Source of the DNA: Corynebacterium auris
Lineage (GTDB): Bacteria > Actinomycetota > Actinomycetes > Mycobacteriales > Mycobacteriaceae
Direction of reading: 5' to 3'
Assembly (NCBI RefSeq): GCF_030408575.1
Contig: NZ_CP047047.1
Span: forward strand, 806,001 to 870,000
Length of the DNA stretch: 64,000 bases
Both the position numbers and the translations under genes were made by a program. The notes below the pieces were generated by a model. The model worked only from the letters and a program-made list of their open reading frames with translations, made no database searches and was not told where the DNA came from. Position 1 is the stretch's first letter. Each line of letters starts with the position of its first letter. Positions 54,272-62,829 of the stretch are shown here, in pieces.

Positions 54272-54706
54272 TTAGACGCCGGAGGTTTCCTGCTCGTCGG
54301 CGTCGGCGTCCGCCTTCTGCTGGTGGAAGGTGCCCGGCTGGTGCTCCGGCGGGGCGTAGATGGAGTAGAGCTTGGCGGTCTCGTCGAACTCGTTGACGAA
54401 GTTGTGCCACTTGCCTGCCGGGACGAAGATCGCGTCGTCGTCCTCAACGACCTGGTCGACCTCGAGGTCGTTTTCGCTGCTGCCAATCTGGGCGCGCAGC
54501 TTGCCGGCCTCGAGGCGCAGGAACTGGTCGTGGCCGTCGTGGATCTCGGCGCCGATCTCGCCACCCGGCGGGATGGACATCACCGTGAGCTGGAGGTTCT
54601 TGCCGGTCCACAGGGTGTCGCGGAAGGCGTCGTTGTCGACGGTGGCCTTCTCCACGTCCATGACAAAGGGGCCGGGGCCGTGATCGGTGCGCAGTACGTC
54701 AGACAT
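54272..54706 (-). CDS. Cupin domain protein
   Basis: A 144-residue single-cupin protein. The first cupin motif is GAEIHDGHDQFLRLEAGK (metal-type His/Glu pattern) and the second is AIFVPAGKWHNFVNEFD. ATG 54706 is behind AGAAGGAG. The tail is acidic (KADADADEQETSGV). Many cupins of this size are isomerases, dioxygenases or seed-storage-like binders; no substrate is predicted. Terminated by a strong hairpin. Confidence 0.88.
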   Translation of the reverse strand: MSDVLRTDHGPGPFVMDVEKATVDNDAFRDTLWTGKNLQLTVMSIPPGGEIGAEIHDGHDQFLRLEAGKLRAQIGSSENDLEVDQVVEDDDAIFVPAGKWHNFVNEFDETAKLYSIYAPPEHQPGTFHQQKADADADEQETSGV

Positions 54707-54821
54707 ATCTGCTCCTTCTGTGGGGTTTTCGGGTGCACTTCCCACCATAGTGACTTTCGCCGCCACCGGCCGCGGCCCGAGCAGCGCCGTGCCCGGCAGC
54801 GAGGGCCTCAGCGGGCGGGGC

Positions 54822-55736
54822 TCAGCGGCGTCGCGCGGAGGCTACAAGCGAGACAATCCCGAAAACGACGAAGCCAACGATCAGGCCGGCCACGAGGGAC
54901 ACACCGGTGTCCACGAGCCAACCCGCAAAACCACCGCCGACGGCGCTGACACCGCGCTCGATGAGGTCGTGCGGCCAATGCCAGCCAAAGACCTCGTGGA
55001 ACCCGCGGATGATGAGGTGCCCGCCGACCCACAACATGGCCACGGTGCCGACGACGCCGATCGCGGAGAGTACGTAGGGCATCCCCTTAACCAGGGCGCG
55101 GCCGAGCCCTGGGGCGCGCCCACGCCGGATCATGCCCTGGCCGATGTCGTCGATCTTGACAAGAAGCGCCACCGCGCCGTAGACGGCGACGGTAATGAGG
55201 ATCGCCACGGCGATGAGGACCGCCGCCTCCATCGCCACGGGCTGGTCCTTGACCTCGTCGAGGGAGATGATCATGATCTCCGCGGAGAGAATGAGGTCGG
55301 TGGTGATGGCGCTTTTGACCAGCGCGTCCTCGTCCTCAGCCGTCTTGTTCACCGCGCGCCGCTCCTCCTCGTGCGCCGAAGAGGAGATCTTGTGGGCGAT
55401 TTTTTCCGCGCCCTCGTAGCACAGGTACGCGCCGCCGAGCATGAGGAGTGGTACCAGCGCCCACGGCGCCACCGCGTTGAGCAGCAGCGCAAGTGGCAGG
55501 ATGATGAGCAGCTTGTTGCGCAGCGAGCCCTTGGTGATGCGCCAAATCATCGGCAGCTCGCGGGCGGGGCTCACGCCGGCGACGTACTGGGGGGTGACGG
55601 CGGCGTCGTCAATGACCACGCCCGCCGCTTTCGTAGAGGTTTTCGCCGCCATTCCGGCGACGTCGTCGACAGAGGACGCTGCGCTGCGCGCGATAAGCGC
55701 GACGTCGTCAAGCAAGGCTAGGAGACCACCGGACAT
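54822..55736 (-). CDS. DUF808 family membrane protein
   Basis: A 304-residue protein starting MSGGLLALLDDVALIARSAASSVDDVAGMAAKT, the DUF808 (YedI-like) consensus. About five hydrophobic helices; the segment LKRELP-like ARELPMIWRITKGSLRNKLLIILP is conserved. ATG 55736 is preceded by AAAGG. Function unknown; members are proposed to be inner-membrane proteins. Confidence 0.85.
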   Translation of the reverse strand: MSGGLLALLDDVALIARSAASSVDDVAGMAAKTSTKAAGVVIDDAAVTPQYVAGVSPARELPMIWRITKGSLRNKLLIILPLALLLNAVAPWALVPLLMLGGAYLCYEGAEKIAHKISSSAHEEERRAVNKTAEDEDALVKSAITTDLILSAEIMIISLDEVKDQPVAMEAAVLIAVAILITVAVYGAVALLVKIDDIGQGMIRRGRAPGLGRALVKGMPYVLSAIGVVGTVAMLWVGGHLIIRGFHEVFGWHWPHDLIERGVSAVGGGFAGWLVDTGVSLVAGLIVGFVVFGIVSLVASARRR

Positions 55737-56069
55737 GGAGGCGCCTTTCGGTCGGGGGTGGGACACCCGGGAGGAATAGCGCCTAACTTTAGCGCGTCGC
55801 GAGCGAGATGCTTGTCGACGTCTTCTCCGGCGCGCCGGAACCGCTCCATGCCGCCTGACACGCGCACGCGGGGGTGGAGCTACCCCCGCCACGGCGCCCG
55901 TTTAGCCTGCACGAAAAGACTTTGTGGCCAGAAAGTTAACAAAAAATGTCCGGTTTGCTGAGTGTGTGTGGTGAAATGTGTGAAGCCTATTCTGTGTGGT
56001 CCGCCACACTGATGGTTGTTTCCCGACTAAACCACCGCGCTGTACCGCGCGAGAAGTAAAGGAGGAGCT
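55737..56069. other. Divergent regulatory gap between DUF808 and the peptide-transport operon
   Basis: About 330 bases without a gene. Contains a perfect 8-bp hairpin (55868-55875 with 55882-55889) and an AT-rich run (AACAAAAAATG, about 55939). The dppA promoter and palindrome are at 55988-56009. Confidence 0.6.
55988..56009 (+). promoter_or_regulatory. dppA -10 box followed by a GTGTGG-TCCG-CCACAC palindrome
   Basis: TATTCT (55988-55993) is directly followed by a perfect 6-4-6 inverted repeat (55994-56009) at the expected transcription start. A repressor bound there would block the operon. No clear -35 hexamer. The leader to the GTG is about 70 bases. Confidence 0.5.
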
Positions 56070-57683
56070 GTGCGCTTTACCAAGGCAGCAGCAGTAATCG
56101 CGGCTAGCGGCCTGACACTCGGCCTTGCCGCCTGTGGCGATTCCGGTTCGGACGACGCGCAAGGAGGCGAGGGCAGCGAGGGCGGCGAAGGCGGCGGCAC
56201 CAACTACGTCACGGCCTATGGCACCGAGCCGCAAAACCCCCTTGTCCCGGGCAATACCAACGAAAACGGCGGCGGGCGCATCGTCGACATGATCTACGCC
56301 GGGCTGAAGTACTACGACAGCGAGGGTGTGTCCCACAACGATCTCGCGGAGTCGATCGAGCTCGAGGGGGACAAGACCTACCGCGTCACCCTGCGCGAGG
56401 ACGCGCGGTGGTCCGATGGCACCCAAGTCACGGCCGATCACTTCGTGGACGCGTGGAACTACACCATGAAGGAAGCCCTGCTGGCAGCGTCCTTCTACGC
56501 GCCGATTCTCGGCTTCGAAGAGGGTAAGGAAGCGATGGAGGGTCTGCAGGTTGTCGACGAGCGGACCTTCACCATTGAGCTCGAGCAGCCGGAGGCTGAC
56601 TTCCCCGAGCAGCTCGGCTACTCCGCCTTCTTCCCGTTGCACCCCTCCGCCTACGATGACCTCGCCGCCTACGGCGAGAACCCGGTGAGCAACGGCCCCT
56701 ACACGCTTGCCGAGTGGAACCACAACCAGGACGCCACCATCGTTCCCAACGAGGAATACAACGGCGACCGGCAGCCGCAGAACGACGGCATCACCTTCGT
56801 CTTCTACGCCCAGCAGGACGCCGCCTACGCAGACCTTTTGGCCGGAAACCTCGACGTGCTGGACGCCATCCCGGACTCCGCGTTTGCCACCTTCGAAGAC
56901 GAGTTGGGAGAGCGTGCCGTCAACCAGCCGGCAGCGATCTTCCAGTCCTTCACCATCCCGGAAAACCTTGAGCACTTCTCTGGCGAAGAGGGGCAGCTGC
57001 GCCGGCAGGCGATCTCGCGCGCGATCGACCGCGAGCAGATCACCGAGACGATCTTCGAGGGCACCCGCACGCCCGCCACCGACTTCACCTCCCCGGTCAT
57101 CCCGGGCCACTCGGACAGCCTGAACGGCGCCGAGGTGCTCGAGTATGACCCGGAGGAGGCGAAGCGCCTCTGGGAGGAGGCGGACGCGATCGCGCCGTTC
57201 ACCGGCCAGTTCTCCATCTCCTACAACGCCGATGGCGGACACCAGGCGTGGGTGGACGCGGTGGCGAACTCGATCCGCAACACCCTCGAGATCGACGCTG
57301 TGGGCAACCCGTACCCGGACTTCAAGTCGCTGCGCGACGACGTGACCGGCCGCACCATCGAGGGCGCGTTCCGCACCGGCTGGCAGGCCGACTTCCCGCT
57401 GCTGGGTAACTTCCTCGCGCCGCTGTACGCCACCGGCGCTGGCTCCAACGACGGCGACTACTCCAACCCCGAGTTCGATGCTCTGCTGAATGAGGCCGCC
57501 GGCGCGGCCAGCGCGGAGGAGGCGAACCCGACGTACAACCAGGCGCAGGAGATCCTGCTCCAGGACCTGCCGGCCGTTCCGCTGTGGTACTCGAATGTCA
57601 CCGGCGGTTACTCCGAGCTGGTGGATAACGTCACCTTTAGCTGGCAGTCCCTGCCGGTCTACTACGAGATCACGAAGAACTAG
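56070..57683 (+). CDS. dppA: Peptide ABC transporter substrate-binding lipoprotein
   Basis: A 537-residue family 5 extracellular solute-binding lipoprotein (lipobox LAAC, Cys22; the GTG start has GGAGGAG before it). A Gly/Glu-rich linker precedes the binding domain. The pattern VTAYGTEPQNPLVPGNTNENGGG and DARWSDGTQVTADHFVDAW matches OppA/DppA proteins. It captures peptides outside the membrane for the permease and ATPase genes immediately downstream. It could also bind other ligands such as nickel or heme, so the peptide assignment is by family majority. Confidence 0.9.
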   Translation: MRFTKAAAVIAASGLTLGLAACGDSGSDDAQGGEGSEGGEGGGTNYVTAYGTEPQNPLVPGNTNENGGGRIVDMIYAGLKYYDSEGVSHNDLAESIELEGDKTYRVTLREDARWSDGTQVTADHFVDAWNYTMKEALLAASFYAPILGFEEGKEAMEGLQVVDERTFTIELEQPEADFPEQLGYSAFFPLHPSAYDDLAAYGENPVSNGPYTLAEWNHNQDATIVPNEEYNGDRQPQNDGITFVFYAQQDAAYADLLAGNLDVLDAIPDSAFATFEDELGERAVNQPAAIFQSFTIPENLEHFSGEEGQLRRQAISRAIDREQITETIFEGTRTPATDFTSPVIPGHSDSLNGAEVLEYDPEEAKRLWEEADAIAPFTGQFSISYNADGGHQAWVDAVANSIRNTLEIDAVGNPYPDFKSLRDDVTGRTIEGAFRTGWQADFPLLGNFLAPLYATGAGSNDGDYSNPEFDALLNEAAGAASAEEANPTYNQAQEILLQDLPAVPLWYSNVTGGYSELVDNVTFSWQSLPVYYEITKN

Positions 57684-57795
57684 CTTCGTGGCCTGCTAGA
57701 GCCCGTTCACCCCTCCGGCCCGCCGGCGGGGTGTTTGGCGTTCACCCACTTTCACTCCCCTCACGCTCATTCAGGTATAAGGAGAGCCCGCAAAC

Positions 57796-58722
57796 ATGTT
57801 GCGTTATATCGGGCGACGGCTGCTCCAGATGATCCCGGTGTTCTTCGGTGCCACGCTGCTTCTGTACGCGCTGGTGTTCCTCATGCCGGGCGACCCCGTT
57901 GCCGCCCTCGGCGGCGACCGCGGTCTGTCGGACGCGGCGCGCGCACGCATCGAGGCCGAATACAACCTCGACAAGCCTTTCATTGTCCAGTACTTGCTCT
58001 ATATCAAGGGCATCTTCACCGGCGATTTCGGAACGACCTTCTCCGGCCAGCCGGTCTCCTCCGTCATGGCGAACGCTTTCCCTGTGACGGTCAAACTCGC
58101 GGTCATGGCTCTCGCTTTCGAGGCTGTCTTCGGAATCATCTTCGGCGTCATCGCCGGTGTGCGCCGCGGCGGCATCTTCGACTCGACCATCCTGGTTGCC
58201 TCCCTCGTGGTCATCGCCGTTCCATCCTTCGTCATCGGCTTCGTGCTGCAGTACGTCGTGGGTGTGAAGTGGGGCCTTCTGCCGGTGACGGTGGGCCGCA
58301 ACGAAACCTTCGAGGCTCTGCTCATGCCGGCTATCGTGCTCGGCGCGCTCTCGTGCGCCTACGTGGTCCGGCTGACCAGGCAGTCGGTGAGCGAGAACCT
58401 GCGCGCGGACTACGTGCGCACTGCCCGGGCGAAGGGCCTGGGCGGGGGCCAGGTGATGACGCGCCACGTGCTGCGCAACTCGCTTATCCCCGTGGTCACG
58501 TTCCTCGGTGCGGACCTCGGCGCCCTGATGGGCGGCGCGATTGTCACCGAAGGCATCTTCGGTATCAACGGCGTAGGCGGCACGATTTACCAGGCGATCA
58601 TCAAGGGCGAGCCGGCGACCGTTGTGTCGTTTACCACCGTGCTCGTCATCGTCTATATCGTGGCCAACCTCATCGTCGACCTCCTCTACGCCGTTCTCGA
58701 CCCAAGGATCCGCTATGTCTGA
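57796..58722 (+). CDS. dppB: Peptide ABC transporter permease, DppB type
   Basis: A 308-residue permease with six hydrophobic helices. It starts MLRYIGRRLLQMIPVFFGATLL, the canonical DppB/OppB N-terminus, and has the coupling segment RADYVRTARAKGLGGGQVMTRH and EGIFGINGVGG. ATG 57796 has a good ribosome site (AAGGAG). The stop overlaps the next gene by 8 bases. Confidence 0.95.
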   Translation: MLRYIGRRLLQMIPVFFGATLLLYALVFLMPGDPVAALGGDRGLSDAARARIEAEYNLDKPFIVQYLLYIKGIFTGDFGTTFSGQPVSSVMANAFPVTVKLAVMALAFEAVFGIIFGVIAGVRRGGIFDSTILVASLVVIAVPSFVIGFVLQYVVGVKWGLLPVTVGRNETFEALLMPAIVLGALSCAYVVRLTRQSVSENLRADYVRTARAKGLGGGQVMTRHVLRNSLIPVVTFLGADLGALMGGAIVTEGIFGINGVGGTIYQAIIKGEPATVVSFTTVLVIVYIVANLIVDLLYAVLDPRIRYV

Positions 58723-59689
58723 CACCACTCCCGCATCGCTTCACGACGTCGACGCCCGCCGTGGCCAGCAGTACTTCATCGCGGACTCGGACGAGGTCGG
58801 CCTGGGCGCCGTCGACGCCGTCCCTGATTCGTCTGCTCCGCTGAGCCAGTGGGGCGAGGCGTGGCGCTACCTGCGCCGACGTCCCCTGTTTTGGGTTTCC
58901 GCCGTCCTCATCTTCTTCGCTCTAGCGCTCGCCATCGCGCCGGGTCTGTTTACCAGTGTGGACCCGCGAGCTTGCGACTTGTCCAACTCCCTCGACAGCC
59001 CGCGCAGCGGCCACCCCTTCGGCTTCGACCGGCAGGGCTGCGATATCTACTCGCGCACCGTGTACGGCGCGCGCGCCTCGGTGACGGTGGGCGTGCTCAC
59101 GACGCTGCTGGTCACTCTCGTCGGCGGGCTCGTGGGGGCGATTGCCGGCTTCTACGGAGGCCTGTGGGATACGATTCTGTCGCGCTTGACCGACATTTTC
59201 TTCGCGGTGCCGCTGGTGCTCGCCGCGATTGTGGTGATGTCCGTCTTCCGGAATGACCGCTCGGTGTGGATGGTGGTGTTCGCCCTGTCCCTGTTCGGCT
59301 GGACCCAGATCGCTCGCATTACCCGCGGCGCCGTCCTCGCGGTGAAAAACGACGAGTTCGTCACCGCCGCGCGCGCACTCGGGGCCTCGGACGTGCGCAT
59401 TATCGGCTCGCACATTATCCCGAACGCGGCGGCGCCGATCATCGTCTACGCCACCGTGGCGCTGGGAACGTTCATCGTCGCCGAGGCGACGCTGTCGTTT
59501 TTGGGCATCGGCCTGCCGTCCACCGTCGTGTCCTGGGGCGGCGACATTTCCGCCGCTCAGGCTTCGCTGCGCACCCAGCCGATGGTGCTGTTCTATCCAG
59601 CAATTGCTCTGGCCCTGACGGTGCTGAGCTTCATCATGATGGGCGACGCGGTGCGCGACGCCCTCGACCCGAAGGCACGGACGCGATGA
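58715..59689 (+). CDS. dppC: Peptide ABC transporter permease, DppC type
   Basis: A 324-residue permease. It has a long polar N-terminus of about 50 residues, then the typical GEAWRYLRRRPLFWVSAVL start of DppC/OppC, HPFGFDRQGCDIYSR and the coupling segment VTAARALGASDVRIIGSHIIPN. ATG 58715 overlaps dppB; the stop overlaps the ATPase start (ATGA). Forms the channel with DppB. Confidence 0.95.
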   Translation: MSDTTPASLHDVDARRGQQYFIADSDEVGLGAVDAVPDSSAPLSQWGEAWRYLRRRPLFWVSAVLIFFALALAIAPGLFTSVDPRACDLSNSLDSPRSGHPFGFDRQGCDIYSRTVYGARASVTVGVLTTLLVTLVGGLVGAIAGFYGGLWDTILSRLTDIFFAVPLVLAAIVVMSVFRNDRSVWMVVFALSLFGWTQIARITRGAVLAVKNDEFVTAARALGASDVRIIGSHIIPNAAAPIIVYATVALGTFIVAEATLSFLGIGLPSTVVSWGGDISAAQASLRTQPMVLFYPAIALALTVLSFIMMGDAVRDALDPKARTR

Positions 59690-61389
59690 GTGAGAAAGTG
59701 TTGAACGAAGAGCCCCTGCTCGAGATCGAGGACCTGAAGATCACCTTCGAGTCCACCACAGGAACCGTCGAGGCCGTGCGCGACTTCGACCTCACCGTTT
59801 ACCCCGGCCAGTCCGTCGCCATCGTCGGCGAATCCGGCTCCGGCAAGTCGACGGCCGCGATGTCCATCCTCGGGCTTTTGCCCGGCACCGGGAAAGTCAC
59901 CCACGGTTCGATCAAGCTCGAGGGCGAAGAACTTACGGCCCTGAGCGAGAAGGAGTGGCGTGATATTCGCGGCAGCAGGATCGGGCTGGTGCCGCAGGAT
60001 CCGATGAGCAACCTGAACCCGGTGTGGCGCGTTGGCACGCAGGTGGAGGAGGCGCTGCGCGCGAATAACGTCGTGGAGGGCTCGCAGCGCCACGAGCGCG
60101 TGATGCAGGTGCTGGAGGAGGCGGGGCTGCCGGATGCGGAGCGCCGCGCGAAACAGTTCCCCCACGAGTTCTCCGGCGGTATGCGCCAGCGCGCGCTCAT
60201 CGCCATCGGGTTGGCGGCGCGCCCGAAGCTGCTCATCGCCGACGAGCCGACGTCCGCGCTCGACGTGACGGTGCAGAAGAAGATCCTGGACCACCTCGAC
60301 GGGCTCACCGAGGAACTGGGAACCGCACTGCTGTTCATCACCCACGACCTTGGGCTGGCAGCCGAGCGCGCTGATTTCCTCGTGGTCATGCACCGCGGGC
60401 GCATCGTGGAAAAGGGCCCGAGCCTGAAAATCCTGCGCCACCCGCGCCACCCGTACACCCAACGCCTCGTGAAGGCGGCGCCCTCGCTGGCCTCGGCGCG
60501 CATCCAGTCGGCGAAGGCGAAAGGGTTGCACACCTCCGAGGCTCTCGCCCACGAGGCCTCCGGCTCTGAGGTGGTCGTGGGTGTGAAGAACCTGGTCAAG
60601 GAGTTCGACGTGCGCGGCCAGCGCGGCGCCAAAAAGACCCTGCGCGCGGTTGATGACGTCACATTCGACCTGCGCCGCGGATCGACGCTGGCCCTCGTGG
60701 GGGAGTCCGGCTCGGGTAAATCCACGGTGGCGAACATGGTGCTCTCGCTGCTCGAGCCCACCAGCGGCCGTGTTGAGTTCGAGGGCCGCGACGTCTCCTC
60801 GCTGAAGGGCCGCGAGCTTTTTGACATGCGCCGCAAGATGCAGGTGGTGTTCCAGAACCCCTACGGCTCCCTCGACCCGATGTACTCCATTTACCGCTGC
60901 ATCGAGGAGCCGCTGACTCTGCATAAGGTGGGCAACCGCAAGCAGCGCGAGGAGCGCGTCGCGGAGCTTTTGGACATGGTCCAGATGCCGCGCTCGGCCA
61001 TGCGCCGCTACCCGAACGAGCTCTCCGGCGGGCAGCGCCAGCGCATCGCCATTGCCCGCGCGATGGCGCTGCGCCCGGAGGTCATCGTCCTCGACGAGGC
61101 TGTCTCGGCGCTCGACGTGCTGGTGCAGAACCAGATCCTCACCCTGCTGACCGGGCTGCAGGAGGAACTGAAGTTGTCCTACCTGTTCATCACCCACGAC
61201 CTCGCCGTCGTGCGCCAGACCGCGGACGACATCGTGGTCATGCGCCAGGGCCAAGTCGTGGAGCAGGGCTCGGCCGATGCGGTCTTCGGCGCGCCCCAGC
61301 ACGAGTACACGAAGAACCTGATCAACTCGGTGCCCGGTCTCAACATAGAGCTCGGCACGGGAGAGGAGCTGGGTATCGACTTGGGTTAG
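59686..61389 (+). CDS. Peptide ABC transporter double ATPase (fused DppD-DppF)
   Basis: A 567-residue protein with two complete ABC domains. First domain: Walker A GESGSGKST near residue 45, signature FSGGMRQRALIA, Walker B LLIADEP. Second domain: Walker A GESGSGKST near 340, signature LSGGQRQRIAIARA, Walker B VIVLDEA. Most proteobacteria encode DppD and DppF separately; the fusion is common in actinobacteria. It powers DppB-DppC, with which it is coupled by an ATGA overlap. A 9-bp inverted repeat overlaps its stop. Confidence 0.95.
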   Translation: MSEKVLNEEPLLEIEDLKITFESTTGTVEAVRDFDLTVYPGQSVAIVGESGSGKSTAAMSILGLLPGTGKVTHGSIKLEGEELTALSEKEWRDIRGSRIGLVPQDPMSNLNPVWRVGTQVEEALRANNVVEGSQRHERVMQVLEEAGLPDAERRAKQFPHEFSGGMRQRALIAIGLAARPKLLIADEPTSALDVTVQKKILDHLDGLTEELGTALLFITHDLGLAAERADFLVVMHRGRIVEKGPSLKILRHPRHPYTQRLVKAAPSLASARIQSAKAKGLHTSEALAHEASGSEVVVGVKNLVKEFDVRGQRGAKKTLRAVDDVTFDLRRGSTLALVGESGSGKSTVANMVLSLLEPTSGRVEFEGRDVSSLKGRELFDMRRKMQVVFQNPYGSLDPMYSIYRCIEEPLTLHKVGNRKQREERVAELLDMVQMPRSAMRRYPNELSGGQRQRIAIARAMALRPEVIVLDEAVSALDVLVQNQILTLLTGLQEELKLSYLFITHDLAVVRQTADDIVVMRQGQVVEQGSADAVFGAPQHEYTKNLINSVPGLNIELGTGEELGIDLG

Positions 61390-61419
61390 CGCCGCCCCGC
61401 CCAGGCCCCCGCGGCGCTA
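61387..61419. terminator. Inverted repeat containing both convergent stop codons
   Basis: TAGCGCCGC (61387-61395) and its exact complement (61411-61419) flank a 15-base loop. The left arm starts with the dppDF stop TAG and the right arm, read on the minus strand, with the DUF402 stop TAG. No T-run is present, so rho-independent termination is uncertain. Confidence 0.6.
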
Positions 61420-61953
61420 GCTTGCGGGGGCGAGCTCGACTCTGTCGGCCCAGGTGAGCTCGATGCCGAGGGCCCGCAGCCAGCGCATGGCGTCGTCGTC
61501 GTGACGCGTTATGCCCTCGACCGCGTTGAGGGTGACGTCCATGGCCTTTTCGGCTTCCTCCGCTGTGATGAGGCCCGCGGAGGTGGCGGCGGCGAGCTCG
61601 TCGATGTCGAGGACGTCGATCGGGTTGCCGGTTAAAGAGACGAGGTCGACGTACAGGTCGCGGGTGCGCCACACGCCGCCGTCGACGTCGATGTCGGCGA
61701 CATCGAAGTAGAAGTCCTGCGCGGCTTGGACACCCTCGCGGAAGTGGAAGATGTTGGCGCGCAGGCCCAGTTCGGGTAAAAGCCAGCTTTCGAGGTAACC
61801 GAACTTGGGGTGGTTGGCCCCGCGCGCCATGTAGAGGCCGAAGTCGGTCACCCGGAAGGTGTCCACCTCCCGCAGGAAACCCTTTGGGTCTGTGTTGGTG
61901 TTCGACGTCGTGTCAAAAGTCTCCTGCTTCACGGGGTGAAGGTCAGCGCTCAT
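61417..61953 (-). CDS. DUF402 domain protein
   Basis: A 178-residue soluble protein. The segment VTDFGLYMARGANHPKFGYLESWLLPELGLRANIFHFREG and the following DFYFDVADIDVDGGVWRTRDLYVDL carry the DUF402/FomD-like pattern with conserved acidic residues that bind metal and nucleotide diphosphate in characterised members. It starts 2 bases after the stop of the secreted protein gene, whose end supplies the GAGG ribosome site, so the two are probably coupled. Exact reaction unknown. Confidence 0.85.
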   Translation of the reverse strand: MSADLHPVKQETFDTTSNTNTDPKGFLREVDTFRVTDFGLYMARGANHPKFGYLESWLLPELGLRANIFHFREGVQAAQDFYFDVADIDVDGGVWRTRDLYVDLVSLTGNPIDVLDIDELAAATSAGLITAEEAEKAMDVTLNAVEGITRHDDDAMRWLRALGIELTWADRVELAPAS

Positions 61954-61955
61954 GA

Positions 61956-62627
61956 TTACCTCACGATGAAACTAGCGGCGGTCGGGGCGAAAAGGCAGGT
62001 ATTGCCGGTCGTGCGGACTGCTCCCGCCACAGCGGCGAGAACGTGGCCTGGGCCCGTGTCCGCAGTCCCTGACAGGGTTGCCGGTCCTGCTGGGTTTATC
62101 CCGTTGTTACCTAGAGGCGTTACGCCGGTGCGCCCGGTGGAAACGTTCACCCAGTACACGTTCATTCCGTTCTGCTCCACGGAGGCGGGCGGGGTGCCCA
62201 GCGCCGTGAAGACGAAGGCGGCGTGGCCGGCCGGGGCGCCGGGGGCCGGGATCTCGGCGGGGCCGGGCACGGCGATGGCGGAGGCCGTGGAGTGCAAACC
62301 GGGTCCGATGCAGTTGAGCGAAACAGTGGGCCAGAAGAATTGGGCAAAGTGCGGCGCGTCTTCGGGCAGGTCAGGGCCTCCGATCTGGTCGCCACCGCCG
62401 TAGAAGTCCATTGCGGCGCGCAGTGCGTCCGCCACCGAGTCTGGGACGAAGGGCTGGTCGGCGAAGTGGTTGACTGCGTCGATCACCGGCTGGGTAGGGC
62501 GGCCGAGCTCGTCGAGGAGGGGAGTGCTGGAGTGGGCCGCCGCGCTCGGAGCGCCGGCCAGGGCGAGAGCGAGGGCGGTCGCTGCGGCGGCGAGGCGGGG
62601 CAGGCGGCGGGCGTGGCGGTGGGGCAC
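61956..62627 (-). CDS. Secreted protein of unknown function
   Basis: A 223-residue exported protein starting at GTG 62627 (AAAGGA upstream). Signal peptide to about residue 32 (cleavage AAA-HS). The mature part has a NCIG segment and a later TCLF, giving two Cys that may pair, with AFVFTALGTPPAS and GMNVYWVNVSTG between them. Similar small secreted proteins occur in mycolic-acid bacteria; I cannot name the family. Divergent from typA. Confidence 0.75.
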   Translation of the reverse strand: MPHRHARRLPRLAAAATALALALAGAPSAAAHSSTPLLDELGRPTQPVIDAVNHFADQPFVPDSVADALRAAMDFYGGGDQIGGPDLPEDAPHFAQFFWPTVSLNCIGPGLHSTASAIAVPGPAEIPAPGAPAGHAAFVFTALGTPPASVEQNGMNVYWVNVSTGRTGVTPLGNNGINPAGPATLSGTADTGPGHVLAAVAGAVRTTGNTCLFAPTAASFIVR

Positions 62628-62664
62628 GACAGTATCCTTTGCGGAAGAAAATAATAATCAGGTG

Positions 62665-62693
62665 TTGACTGGTGTAACTCCTGTCACGATAGT
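62665..62693 (+). promoter_or_regulatory. Promoter upstream of typA
   Basis: TTGACT (62665-62670) and GATAGT (62688-62693) with 17-base spacing, the housekeeping sigma pattern. The start lies about 130 bases before the typA GTG, so the leader is long. A TAGGGT near 62779 could be a second, closer promoter. Confidence 0.6.
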
Positions 62694-62829
62694 CGCTTTA
62701 AACGGGGCGTCAAGCGAGATCCGGCGGACGATGTGCGCGTGCGGCGGGCTGCGACAGTGCGATTCGGCTGCCTCGGGGGTAGGGTTTAAGCGTTCTTTAC
62801 ACCCCAACCTCCAAAGGAGCACGGAGTCA

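Noticed and set aside
59593..61302. 569-codon minus-strand frame inside the double ATPase
   Set aside because: Shadow of the fused ABC gene; His/Arg/Leu-rich composition without motifs.
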